Source: Hypericum androsaemum (taxonomy: Eukaryota; Streptophyta; Magnoliopsida; Malpighiales; Hypericaceae). From it: DNA of 64,000 bases. A model generated the notes under the pieces. The model saw only the letters and a list, made by a program, of their open reading frames with translations. It made no database searches and was not told the origin of the DNA. Shown here piece by piece: positions 47,231-59,990 of this stretch; position 1 is the stretch's first letter, and each line of letters begins with the position of its first letter. The DNA lies in NCBI GenBank assembly GCA_963995505.1, contig OZ023195.1:5662109-5726108 (forward strand), in the 5' to 3' direction. The position numbers and the translations under genes are program-made.

Positions 47231-48779
47231 TAACTCAATCAATACGTTTGAAGTTTGATTTTTTGAAAACAAAATTACATTTTAAATAATTACTATGAGT
47301 TGAGAGTGAAAAAAATAGCCCAGAAGATTGTAACCTCATCTCAATTTGCGCGCAAAACTATATTGAATCGAGAATATCATATCACATTATTAATTTTATA
47401 CGCTTCGAGTAAAATTATAATAATTGAATAATCACCGTCATATCTACATGGAAATCATTATTAAAATTTTGCCAATCGCCTACCGTTGTCCATAACAAAA
47501 ATGAAATAGCGTCATCGTATCTTCCTCCCAAACCATAATAAAGTGCTAGAAGCTGCGTCAAGTGCACACAACCGCGAAGTCACAGATATTATTATTTAAG
47601 CCAGTTAAGTTACGGATTTGCTTTCGGGACTGAGATTTCAACCTTCTTCTGGTAGTGGCACGCGGTTGGTCTGTCCTGTGGTCGGAGACAAACAGAAGAC
47701 TCCAAGGTCACCGGCTCAGAGAAATAATACTCACTGCATTAACCTGTTCCATGTGTTTCATATAATTTGTTGCGTGTGCTTCTTGCATGCTGAGTCAATT
47801 GAGCATTCCGTCACGAAAATATATTATTACGAGAGTCGTTCTTAATAAAACCCCACATGTTTATACGTGTATGTCCTGGATGATCATTCTCGATTTGATG
47901 GGTTCATTCGTGCACTTCCGTGGTGGTAATTTTCTAAGTTGATAGTTCTAAAAATGTTCTAATTTTACGAAACTATTTGTTTCTTTTCCATATATCTCAA
48001 ATACTCTCCGTGCCCTCGGACATTTCCCATTTCCTTAAATTAATAAAAAAATGATTTATCGAAAATAACTTTTCATCACTTTATTTAATATTGTACTTGG
48101 AATGAACTACTACTTCACTTATGAAAAATTATGGCAAACATTTACTGTATATTGAAAAAAACCAACCAAATTAAATATGTCCTCCCTGCGAATTATGTTA
48201 CATATTTTTTTGTTACTGTAGGGGGAAAATGTTGGAATACAAAAAAAAGTATATTGAAAGAGGGCGACGCTGCACAAAAAAATTAATGAAGTTTGTCTGT
48301 ATTCTTTCTCTCCTTTTACAATAGCATGCAGTTGCAGCCATCAACAAGACTCCGTAACAGAAGTATATGGGACATATTGACAGTGACATATTAAATAATG
48401 TAACGTGCATGCTATTTCACTCTCCCTAATTTATTATCGAGGTTACACGAATTCGATGCGACGGTCGAAAACGTCGTTTTCAAAAGAAATATTTTAAAAT
48501 ATATTTTTTTTTCTTGTCGGAACTAATTGATATATGTATATAGGCTGATTAATATACGAGCTTCAAAGTAAAACATTGTACAAGTAATTTACAGCTATAT
48601 TAAAGCTACGACTCGGATACATTCCATGCATCTTTCCGTATTGTATTCTTTATGTATGTGGTCCCAAATGTCTTCTTTAATTTCTCTCAAGTAAGTAAGT
48701 CCTGGGACATCATCTATACATATTTATAAATATATATAAGTAAGTAACTAAGTAAAATTATATAATAATCTAGAATGGT
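47231..48779. other. Intergenic, no gene seen
   Basis: AT-rich spacer and 3' flank of the transporter gene. Confidence 0.5.
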
Positions 48780-51700
48780 CTAGGAAACGATATTCTTGGA
48801 GCTAAGCTCCACATCAACGAAGGTTTTTCCTGGAGCTTCACCCTTATCTCCACTGCCCTTGTAACGGTATCGGCTCGAACAGTACAGGAAATAGACACCA
48901 TTAAGAGCTCCCAACACAGCCAGGAGGTAGTAAAAATAATCCAATCTCCCCTGGTTCAAGTCATCAGCCAACCAATTCGGATGGTGCGAATTCCCAGTCG
49001 TCCCATGAACGATCACAACGAGCAAGCTACTAATGTAGTTTGCACCCCCGAAGGAGCAAAAGAAGAGTGCGCTAGCGACGCTCGTCATGTGCTCGGGGAA
49101 CTCCCTGTTGTAGAACTCGATCTGCCCTACAACATTAAACGCCTCGCACATCCCCATTAGGGCAAGCTGGGGGGAAAGCCAGAAGATAGACATCGGGGTG
49201 GTTTTCGGGTGCGAGAAGGCGAAGTCCCTTCTCGCCTTCTCCACAAGCCCGGCCACCACCATGGACGAAATGGAAAACAGAATTCCGATCCCCATCCTTT
49301 GCAACATGGTGATCCCACTCGGGATCCCCGTGATCCTCCTCAGGGAAGGGACGAGGATCCGGTCGTAGATCGGGAGCCAGACACCGATGGTGATCATCGA
49401 GACGACGATGATCGAGGCGGTGGGCATCTCAAAGTGGGGTGTGAGTCGCCGGTTCATCGTCATGGCTTGTGAGACCGTGAAGGTCATTTGCTGGGTCATT
49501 GCGGTTAGGCTTATGATTCCTGATGTCCAGACCGGGACGATCTTCATCAGACATTTCACTTCCTCCACTTGTTGGATGCTCGTTAGCCGCCATGGATTTG
49601 CCAATGTGCCGTCCGATTTTAGGTCGTCTTTTGTTATCAGAGCGGCCTTGTTCAAGTACCTGGTGATGGAATGAGACATAAATAGTTAGCGTGAATTTTC
49701 TACTCTTATAAATCCGATCCAGTTAATATAATATTGTATGTACTGGTATTGTATTAAATAATTCCTGGGTAGAAACATACAATAAAGTATCGACAAAAAT
49801 CTAGATCCCTTTTATCACTATAATTGGGAAATCTTGTCTTAAGCGGCGATTTGTAAGCATCCATATGGATCATACGCCAAGCCCACACCTTGGCCGATTC
49901 TAGAAACTATGTGACGATTGGTAGGTCCATTTTCGCCGAAATTATTTATATATTTGAAGTTAGTTTCATGAGTCAGCTACAAATTGGCTTAGCTTCACTA
50001 TCAGCGTCGCGGATCAATTAAGCATGAATTCTCTAAAGAATTCGAGTTCAAAGTCATTTACATGTACAAATAATAAATAATATCATTTCTTTCCCAAAAA
50101 TATTGTATATATCAATTTCTGGATCAGGTTGCTGTACCCGAAGCATGGACAAAGTTATAATTTTTTTTAAAAACAAATAATTTATTTGGCGAAGAAAAAG
50201 AGTTCTTAATTAATGCAAAGAAAAAAAAATCGGCATGTATACCTGTATTGATTGGTAAGAGGGAGCTTGGTCACCACATTTGATCCCTCGAGAGGGGGAT
50301 CGTAAAATTCCGAATCTACCCCCGCTTCACCGCAGGTAAACTCGAGCCTCCTCTTGGTAAAAGCTGCCGCAAAAACCCGTGCGATCCCAGAGAAGATGCT
50401 TCCCTCCGGCTTCACATACACGTAAAGCTTGGTTCCGATGAAGAACAGCACGATGGAGAAGAACATGCAGAGAGTAGGGATCCCAAACCCTAGGGTCCAA
50501 CTCACGTACTGTTGTATGTAAATGATGAAGGTTAAAGTTACCATAATTACCGCGGTAAATGTGAGGTAGTACCAATTGTAAAAACTTGTAATTCCTGTTT
50601 TGCCCTCGTCGGTGGTAGGGTCAAATTGGTCAACACCGAAAGGGATCGAGCATGGCCTGATCCCCCCGGTGCCAACGGATAGGAAGCCCAGGCCCAAGAA
50701 GAAAAGGGCCAATTGGAGGCTTGTGGGCCCAGCACAGTGGTCGTCTTCTTCTTGGCATTTTAGTGGGTGGAGGTGAGGCAGCCAGGATGTTAAGGTCAGA
50801 GTCACCATTCCCTGTCCCCCCACATCAATTATTGCCCAAGAAAACAGAGATGTTAACTTAATAAAAATCGGTATTGAATATAAGATTATTCACAATTTAT
50901 TGGATGGTCAGAGACGAATTAAATATTAAATAATAATAATTTAAAATAAATTTCGGGAGAAAAATAGAGATATCTCGTACGATATCCATAATAAGTGAAA
51001 ATATCAACGTAATTTCATAGTATCATTCGGCTATGTCGCAATAAATACCATCAATGGCAAGAAAAAGCAGTGAACGATGCCAAAGCCGAAGCAAAACAAT
51101 CCAAAACTTCGGTAAATACGACAATGAATAGGAAGAGACGTCAATAAATAAGTTATTAATTGCTTTATCAGTGACCACTCCAGAGAGTTAATATTAAAGT
51201 CGGTAAAAGTTTCATAAAATCAATCGAAGAAACTAATATCTTTTAAAATACTTGGGTTCAATTAAAAAAAATTTGGGTTCAAGTTTTACGAATATAAAAT
51301 ATGATATCAACTCGATAAAGTTCGAACGAAGTATTTTAATTTTTACCAGGAAAGCAGCACATGAGGAGAAGGCAATGGTCCTGAAGCGGCCGACGTAGGC
51401 ATCAGAGACAAAAGCTCCAACGATAGGTGCAAAGTTGGTGATACCGCCCCATACGTTGAGAACGTTTACAGCTGCGACCTGCTCCATGTGATACACCGTC
51501 ATCAAGTACACCATGAAGTTGGCTGACATTCCAAACGTTGCCAACCTCTCAAATGTCTCATTTCCTGCCACACGAGAAACAAAATTTTACGTTAAAATTC
51601 GGTTTCGTCATTGTCGTAGCTCTACTTCTTCATCACTCAAATCTAGATAAACCAACCTAATAAATATCTAAATATTAAGTAATTTCGACCCAAAAAATGT

Positions 51701-52166
51701 GACCGGCCAACTTGGACTATTTGAGTTGGCCAAGTTAATGAAACCCGTCATTAAAGAGTTAGGTTAAAAACCCGTCCATTAAGAAGGTGTAGTTGCATAT
51801 AATGCAACCTTGGTAAAGAGTATAGAGAAGCAACAATAATTTCTCAAAAAAAAGTAATTATTTATATCCATATTACACTCGCCACAAATTAAATTTTGGA
51901 CTACCATAAATTCGTATTATGCCTTGTGCCGTATAGAGAAACAACAATAATCAAAATCATGTACCTAGGATAAAGGGCATGGCTCTCCATCCTGCCTTCT
52001 TGACTTGGGTTTTGATAACATCCTGATGTGGGGATTTGGGATAAGCCAATTGCTTCCCTTCTGGTTCCAGTTCCTGTGTAGATGGCGGCGGCTGGAAGCA
52101 TGTTCCTCCACAATATAACCAATATGAGCTTCTTCTCTTCACCTGATCTTCCCCTCTTTGTGCCAT
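48780..52166 (-). CDS. NRT1/PTR family transporter, NPF2 subfamily
   Basis: Exons 52166-51965, 51564-51347, 50811-50243 and 49659-48780 on the minus strand encode 622 aa. These are proton-coupled plasma-membrane carriers; NPF2 members move nitrate, glucosinolates or other anions. The first helix has the proton-coupling ExxER signature (ETFER, residues 70-74). Other family blocks are GRFRTIAFSSCAAF, SVGTGGIRPCSIPFGVDQFD, ASFxNWYY-like TSFYNWYYLTF, YVYVKPEGSIFSGIARV, FWLSPQLALMGMCEAFNVVGQ and LDYFYYLLAVLGALN. A hydrophilic loop sits between the sixth and seventh helices, as usual. By gene order it matches At1g27080 (NPF2.12) or its duplicate At1g69870 (NPF2.13), both low-affinity nitrate transporters; the substrate here is inferred. 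All phases close. Confidence 0.93.
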
Positions 52167-52346
52167 TTCAATCTATTCCTCTTGCACTCGTTTTTGAAGT
52201 GAACTTATATAACATTTAGGAGCGGGTTGATCCCGTGGCCTGTAGAAATCAATAATCCTCACACTCTCACTCAAAGATCAGTTAGTACATTTCTGATTCC
52301 GATACACATTTCATTTGCTAGCCCAAATGGTCACACACAAACCCCA

Positions 52347-52354
52347 TATATATA
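52347..52354 (-). promoter_or_regulatory. Possible TATA box of the transporter gene
   Basis: TATATATA lies about 180 bases before the ATG at 52166 on the minus strand. Read by eye only. Confidence 0.35.
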
Positions 52355-52366
52355 ACATAAGACTGA

Positions 52367-53034
52367 GTGCATATGCAATGAAATTGGATAGAGACCCCCA
52401 AGGATGGCGACGGAATAAACTGGGCGTCATACCTACACTATAGCTGACGAATTACTAAAACTACTATTCGAAATTAACACATCGCTAGATACGAACGTGA
52501 TGTACTTGTTTAGAAATGTGAAAAAGTTATTTACTCATTGTTTAATATTTTGAATTTGTATATAAAAATATTAACATATTATCACCGAAAATTAATATCG
52601 TGACCCGTTGTTTGCTCGTACAATTTCCGTGTCATAGCATGTTGGCATTCACCGCGTGAAATTCTAACAATTATTGTGGGGTGTGTTAGGGGGTACGTAG
52701 AAAAATTGAAGACTCGGAGTTGGAGAGGGTCCAAAAAGGGGAAAAAGTGATGGAGACACCAAAGCGTAGGCCAAGTGGCCGGGGCACGCCTTCCCCGCAT
52801 GTTTACAAATTACATTTTAAAAAAAAACTCATAAAGTCGAGTACAGTAGATTTTTTTATACGTAAATGCCAAAACAAAAAAGGGTTCCTTGGTTTGGCCG
52901 ACTCCATTGTATTCGGATCGGACCTGCCGTTATCTACTGCTCTGCTCAATATTTTATTTTGGTAGAGATAAAATTATATATTTTATTTTGGTAGATACCG
53001 TTTGTTAATACTATTATTTCTTCTGTCATATAGA
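52367..53034. other. Intergenic, no gene seen
   Basis: Upstream region of the transporter gene. Confidence 0.5.
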
Positions 53035-53043
53035 TTCTATTTA

Positions 53044-54088
53044 GGGTAAATTACTCTAAGGCCCCTAATATTTGGTATATTTCACGCTCGCTCCCTTGTA
53101 TTTTAGTAATCTATTAAAAATTCTTCGAGGTTTGATTTTATTATACTCTCAGACCCCTCGCTGACGTCATTAATTATTTTAATAAAAAAAAGACTATTTT
53201 ACCCTTAGTTTCATCTTCAACCTCAAGCTCAACTTGTTTCCGCCGCCGATGAGCTACAGCGAAAAATTAAAATTAATCAAACCAAAAATAATTGAACTAA
53301 AATTGCACGCAAATACCAATTGAACCTCAAGCTCAATTCAATTAAACCTCTGAGCTAAAACGCATAAACCCTAATTGCTTCAATTAACCCGAATCTCTCT
53401 CTTTCACTAAGAAAATGGCAGAAGCGTCCACTTCGACATCCCCAAAAACTTCGGGAACTCGCCGGCCTGTGTTATCGTCCTCGCCAGAGATCAGCCTCCT
53501 TAAGAATCTCACCGTCCTCGAAGTCAGCTTCAACCAGCTCGTCGGCTCACTGTCGGACTCAATGGGCGAACAAGGCGGACAAGCACCGGAGAATGACGGG
53601 TAGTTGTAGAGGACGAGGCGGTTGTTCTCTGTCTTCGATGCATTCACTATTGCCTCCAGGACGGCATCCGATTGGAAACTCTCGGGTCGCAGTGGACCGA
53701 CAAATTTGCTGCTCGTCAAGGAGGTAGGGTGCGTGGGAGTGGAGGATGTCGGAGGCGGAGTCGATGTCGGCGATTTGGAGACAGAGGCCTGGAAGTAGTG
53801 GTTGCTTCTCTCCGTCAAGCGGAGTGACGGCGACGGCGGTCTCGCAGATTTCTCCCCGGCGCCGGGAGACGATGAAGGGTATATTTGCAGTTTATTCATT
53901 TATTAGTTTTTTAATTAATTTTTGTAAGGGTATATTTGTCATTTCACAAGAAAAAAAGTTTGGTGATGTCAGTGAGGGGCCTGAGAGTATAATAAAACTA
54001 AACCTCGGAGAATTTTTAATCGATTACCGGAATACAGGGGACGAGCGTGAAATATACTAAATACTGGGGGCCTGAACGTAATTTATCC
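53044..54088. mobile_element. Non-autonomous Mutator-like element (family A, copy 3), possible Pack-MULE
   Basis: A perfect 9-bp duplication TTCTATTTA flanks it (53035-53043 and 54089-54097). The ends GGGTAAATTAC and GTAATTTATCC pair, and the sub-terminal TTTATTATACTCTCAGACCCC block is repeated inverted near 53970. The GC-rich core includes a leucine-rich-repeat-like phrase on the plus strand, LLKNLTVLEVSFNQLVGSL (about 53488-53545), which may come from a captured gene. There is no transposase. Confidence 0.85.
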
Positions 54089-54098
54089 TTCTATTTAA

Positions 54099-54308
54099 GG
54101 CTCCGACCAAGCCAGTTGTGGAGGTTATCATTTATGGGGCTGAAATTGATGAACGCGAGGAGGCTCGAGAAGTGGAGCGCGCAAAGAAGCCTATAACCTG
54201 GCTATTGAATTGGGTATGATTGGCAAGGAGAATTACCACAGCTTGGGAGGACGCGGACCCCAATTTTCTTCGGGCCTTTCTGATGGAGATAAGGATGAAG
54301 ATATATGA
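54099..54308 (+). pseudogene. Coding-like remnant, unrecognised
   Basis: Starting right after the target duplication, one frame reads APTKPVVEVIIYGAEIDERE and stops near 54220. Another frame then reads YNLAIELGMIGKENYHSLGG and ends at TGA 54306. Together they look like one acidic, coding-like tail with one frameshift. I do not recognise the family. The Mutator-like element lies immediately upstream. Confidence 0.35.
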
Positions 54309-56234
54309 TAGAGTAATAAAAGTAGTTTGATTAATTATCTATAGTAGTTAGATTAGTATTAGTAGTTTGATTTATGATAGGATTCTAATTAATAATTTAT
54401 TTTAGTTTATTATAAATAGGACATAAACACTATTGTTTTAGATGGTTGAATTTTGATAAATATAAATAAGGATTTTTTCGAGTTATCTGTCGCTTTTCGA
54501 TATTCGTAGAATCAACGGATTGAGACTTTTATCATATTTTTCTGGGTATTTTCAGAATCAACCGATTCACGGTTTCTATCCACATTTTCCTGCATCACTT
54601 TCGTGACGCGGCAAGGGGAAACAAAATGTCAAAGATCTATAATCCTCTGTGACTCTGGTGTTTTTTATGCCGGGATTTTCAGACTTTTAGTTTAGGTGTA
54701 GTTAGGGGTTTATTTGAAGTTAGGTCACCTTGGTGGGGATATTTTTGGAGAATGTATGTAGATAATTTTTATCATGATAACGTATTTATTTTATACTCTA
54801 GGTACTGTAATGACGTACGGATGATGTAACTATCATCTTGGGTGATTTTTAGGGGTAATAGTATTTTATTTATTTATTTTTAATACTAATAACTGTGTAA
54901 ATTTGATTGGTAGAGTCTTAGCTGGTGGAGAATCATTTTATTCATACATCGGACTCTATGTTTGTGAGGTTTTCCAACACTCTTTCTTTAGATAAGATCT
55001 ATTCGGTTGATATATGTACGGATTTTTTTTTATCGTGCCATCAAACCGAAAGTCGTGCGACAATAATGATCACATAGTTAATGTTCTAATATTATATTAA
55101 AAAAAATTTCTAATTCGAAATTTTGTATGGTTACTTGGTGTTTCTTTACGTGACAGCTTAAATTTCTTTTTAATTGTCGTAATTTTCATTAAAATATCTT
55201 TAATCTGTTTTAATAGTAGTAAAAAACTACAGATCTTTTTTTTAGCCACAAAAAACTACAGATCTTGAACTCTAACTTTACAACTATCCTTTGGCACTGA
55301 GGCCCATTGGGCCTCCGTGACTCCTTTTCCTAAGAACTTCACTCACCCAAATCGACCCAAACGTTTGGTTAATTAATTTTAATGGTGAGCCCGTTAAATG
55401 GTCGTTGGATTTGGGATCTGGATGTGCCGACCCACTTGCTTTCTTGTATTTTATTTCCGGTGGAAAGACAAACTTTTTTTTCGATAATTTTTTTTGGGTA
55501 AGAATTGGAAAGACTCAAACTGGAAAGAGGTTATTTATCAATTAATCGATTTTTCTTCAACGAGGTACCTCCGCTATATTGTAGCTCGTGAGTCTATGAG
55601 GTGAGCTCATCTATCCTATCACCAGTAGTAGGTAATTTAGGTAACTTTTTCATTTTTTTTATCCTCGGACTTTGGACAAAATTGACCAGTTGGTTGATGC
55701 ATCATTACCCGCATATCCTAGAAGGCCGACCGACAGTATGGGTCGCATGCAAAGAATGACTATATTGAGGCCCAGGTCCAAATCACAATTGTGTATTGAT
55801 GCCCAAGCACTAGTCGGGTTATCAACCCACCCACTCTCAGTACTGAAATGGATTATTTACAAAAAAGAATTATTTTTATTTCTATTCAAGCAATTTATGT
55901 ACCTATAAATTATTTGATGGACTCTGCTCCTGCCACGACTTTTGCACATTTAGATTCTACTAAGGTATTATCTTTCATAAAGAAAGAATAATAGAAAGAA
56001 AAAAGCATAAAGAAAGAAGAATAGACCAAGGTCCAAGGAAACCAAATATCTGCTACATCACATGATGATTATTAATTAATTTTATTATTTTGATCGCACG
56101 GTCACCTTCTCCTGAGGCAGCCAATTTAATGCGCTTCTCGCTTTTCTACGGTTTTGTTCGTTGCTTGCCACCTTGACCTTCTTTTTCTCCTCGCAGCTAA
56201 ATGCGCCCAAGCTGTTCGACGAAATGCCTGAACC
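54309..56234. other. Intergenic and PTST2 promoter region
   Basis: AT-rich spacer with no gene seen; the last 150 bases are probably the PTST2 5' UTR. Confidence 0.5.
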
Positions 56235-59200
56235 ATGGTTCCGCTTAGAACCTTCCTCCCTACCCACTTCTTCGTTTCGCCTCCTCTCTCCTCGAGCTCG
56301 AAACCCCAGTCTCCCGCGCCGGTCCAGTCCTTGGCTCACGCCCTAAGAGGGCCGAGAGTGAAGCAAGAAGGGTACTTGTCCGTGCGGTCGGATTTCTTTA
56401 GGAGGAAAGGTTGCTACTTTGGAAGTGGGTTTTTGAGGAAATCTAGAAATGGGTGGGAGGGTGAAGGGAATATTGCTTTGGAGGCGGAGATTCTGGAGTT
56501 CATGCAAAGTTCGGATGACCCAGGGGCGTTTCCGACCAAGAGGAAGCTGGTTGAGGCTGGAAGGATGGATCTTGTTGAGGGTATTTTGAGGGAAGGGGGT
56601 TGGTTGGCTTCTGGGTGGGATTTGGATGAGGAGGAAGAATATGGAGTGGAAGAGGAGAAGCAAGGTGCTTACGGGATAGGTCTAGGGCATAGTAATGGTG
56701 CTAGTTCTGGGGGTTTACCGAAGAGGGAACGGCACGAGGTTAGTGTGATCAGGGAGGGAAATGAAGGAGAGAGGTTTGAAGGTTCTATCTTTCAATTTGA
56801 TTCGCAGCCCTCGGCCTCCTCGTCTGGTAGATTACTGTGAGGTTCCTAACTTTTTATTTTCGGTTTGCTTAAACATTCGATACTTTTGCCGCTTTTGAGG
56901 TTTGCTTGATGAAGAGTGTCTATTTGGTTATAAAGTTAGTACTGCTACTGTTTCTTATTTCTCAACGGAGGAACGTCAGAGTTGAATCTCTATGCTTTAT
57001 ATGAGTTCTTGGTTCTCTGAGCTTGAAAAATGTGGCAATTCCATCTAGTGTGAATAAGAAAGCTTGTGGCATTTGCTTGCTGGTAGACCAGTTGAGGTGA
57101 CTAGTATTGTTAGTGGTTTCCGTCATAATTTGTTAATTTGAGATGAACTCAAAATTATGCTGAAAGGTCTGTTGGCTTGCCCCCCTTGCGTGGAAGTCCA
57201 TGTTTCCATAATGGTGACTCTGTACTGATATCCACTCATTCGACTTAGAAGGTGAAAGTGTCGAAGAATTTTGAAGGAACCAAGATTATGTTTTTGGTTA
57301 TTGGGCCTTGGGTTATTTACTGAATACCAGGCATCTGTTAAGTTTGATTTCCTCTTTCTATGATACTTTTCTTGGTTTTGATTCATGTGTTTTGTCCCTC
57401 AGAGAAGGAGCGGCTGAGAACGATATGGGGATAGAGGGTATACTGACTCGTCTAGAGAAGGAAAGGGAAATAAACTTCGGGGTCGGTTTAAAGGAGAAAG
57501 GATCCAGCATTCATGCGACTCCTAATGGCTTTGTGGCTGATTGTCCATCTAAAACTTCCATTATAGGGGTAAGTGGGATCCATCTTTTTCATTTTAAATG
57601 TTTGTGGTCTGCATGGTATATCCTGGCATTTGTGATTTGTGAATGTTCGTTCTGTCCATATGGAACAGAGCAGATTCATAAGGGAATTTCCAATGACTGA
57701 ATGAGTTCCCTCTATGGCCTGTGTATAAATGGTGCAATTGAAGGTCCATATAATCTTAATTAGTCTTCTTTTGTTAAATTGTAAAAGACAGCTGCTTCCT
57801 TAGCAAGGAATGTCAAAGCTGCACCTTTGCAACTCATGGACAGTGGAGTGGATGATATGATGAGCCAGCATGACTGGAGAAATCCTGACTTGAATGTGGA
57901 CAACTTCAGTAATTCACATGGCCCAGATTCATGGAGAGCTTGGAGTATTCAGAGGGCAGGGTCTTCGAATATGGAATTTGAAGGTATCTGTTGTGCTGCT
58001 AGGTTTTAGGAATCAGCTATTTGAACCCTTAACATCCATGCTTTCGACATAATCTGCAGCTGGTGAAATCAATTACGACGTGATCAGAACAGAATTTAGG
58101 AATATGGCTTCAAATGATCACGGGGTTCAAGAAAGGGATGGTGGAAGTAGATTTATAAATCCAAGGGAGGAAAGTTCATCTATAAACAATATTGGTCACC
58201 ATGATATAAGAAGTCGCCTTCAGACCCTGGAAGTGGAACTTTCCTCTGTGCTTCAAACGCTGAAGTCTCAAAGTGGTGAAAGCCTGTCGAAAATGGTAGG
58301 TAATCTGTGATTTGCTTCAATACTTACTGTATAGCTGTCCCTTGACATCAACCTGATGTCTTCAACCATTGATAGTATATGATGTGGGAACTATCGCTAT
58401 ATCTGCTTCGACTGAACTTGCCATGTTTCATTCTTTCCTTAAAAATGTGTTCAAAGGCCTCTTTTTCCGAGAAATCTCGATTCTCTTACTAACTGAATTT
58501 TTTTACCACCTTAGGAGCATAGAAGCTCTTCTCGGGAGCTGCTAAAGCTTTCTGATGCCTCGGAGTTCCAAGAAAACGAGATAATGAGTGTGCAAAATAA
58601 ACTGCGTTCAATCCGAGCAAAGTTGGCCGTACTGGAGGGGAAAATGGCTCTTGCAATAATGTGTGAACATCTATCTTTATTTGGCTTTTAGACATAGTTC
58701 TTTTGTTTTTCCATTTATGATTATTGTTTGTTCCTTTTATGGCAGTGAGGCACAGAAGGTTGTGGAAGTGAAGCAGAAAAGGATAGATGATGCCCACAAG
58801 GCTTTACGACTTCTTCGAAATGCATGCATAGTTTGGCCCAATTCAGCATCGGAAGTTCTCTTGGCCGGATCATTCGATGGTTGGGCTACTCAGGTTTGAT
58901 TCTGTTGAATTATGAAACCGGACGAAGAAACAAAATGGAGGGTTTTATTGTCCTTTATGTTATGATCTCTTAAGCAGTTATTTTTCCTGGTTCTCTCTGC
59001 ACCAAGGATTCTAAAGAAGTACTTTTGTGTTCTGTTTGATGCCTCTTTCGTAATGACGCCCTTCTTACTTGGATCCCTACTGCAGAGGAAAATGGAGAAA
59101 TCAAGAACGGGAATCTTTTCTTTGTACCTGAAGTTATACCCGGGGAGATACGAGGTACATGGTTCTTTCTTTGCTTCTAGAATGAAGAAACTCAATCTGC

Positions 59201-59332
59201 TTAATGAAACCATCTCATAGCTGCTACATTCTACAGATCAAATTTATAGTTGATGGGGAGTGGAAGGTCGATCCCCTCCGCCCGATCGTTCACAACAATG
59301 GACACGAGAACAATCTGCTCATCATTACGTAG
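56235..59332 (+). CDS. PTST2: PTST2-like plastid starch granule initiation protein (CBM48)
   Basis: Eight exons: 56235-56836, 57403-57568, 57788-57983, 58060-58295, 58515-58660, 58746-58893, 59086-59154, 59237-59332, giving 552 aa. The first donor has an alternative at 56826. The Ser/Pro-rich N-terminus is a likely chloroplast transit peptide. Helical segments follow, with a coiled coil at about residues 375-470 (IRSRLQTLEVELSSVLQTL, VQNKLRSIRAKLAVLEGKM). A C-terminal CBM48 starch-binding domain starts at SEVLLAGSFDGWATQ (about 484) and ends GRYE-IKFIVDGEW and NNGHENNLLIIT. PTST2 delivers malto-oligosaccharides to starch synthase 4 when granules start (known for Arabidopsis At1g27070). PTST3 is the close alternative, but gene order favours PTST2. 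Confidence 0.9.
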
Positions 59333-59990
59333 AAAACGAGGGGTAGCGGCTACCTGATTGAGGTTTCGTGGCGTCATTCTCTCGGCCTTGTAAATAAACG
59401 AGTGAGATCAACGGATATTAATTTCCTAATCATTCTTTGATGACAGGCTAGGATGTGTAGCATCGCATTGTATACTAACTCGTTATTGACTGAATCAATC
59501 CAATCTTGAATTTTTTTGGTGTATCGCTTTGCTCCTCGGATAAAGTTCTGAGCATCACATTTCACAAATTCGCATTTCAGTCCTGAAGTTCCAAAGATTA
59601 CAATTCTTTTTAACACTAACACATTTTAACATATGGAAACTTAACGGGTCTAATAGATAGTGAGAACATTAAACCAACCTAGACCACCAAATGGTTAGAT
59701 GAATTGATAAAATGGTGTTTTGACTTAAATCAGATGTCCCGACTTCGAGTGATAAGAACACTGCTGAATTACACGTCGAAAGTCATATCAAACTCAAACC
59801 GTAGATCAGCTTGATAGGTGTCAGAATATCGGATTGTTTCGACCAAAATAATTAACCTACCTACCATCCTAGCATAAGGTAATAGAAAGCTTTGTTATAT
59901 GCAGTGAAATGACAAATCTCAGGAGGGGAAAGCGACCTTTTTCACAGAATCACCCATGTGAATAAGATAATGTGATGTTAAATATTAGCA
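59333..59990. other. Convergent 3' spacer between PTST2 and the RCC1 gene
   Basis: The two genes end tail to tail with 658 bases between stop codons. It must hold both 3' UTRs. No other gene. Confidence 0.6.
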
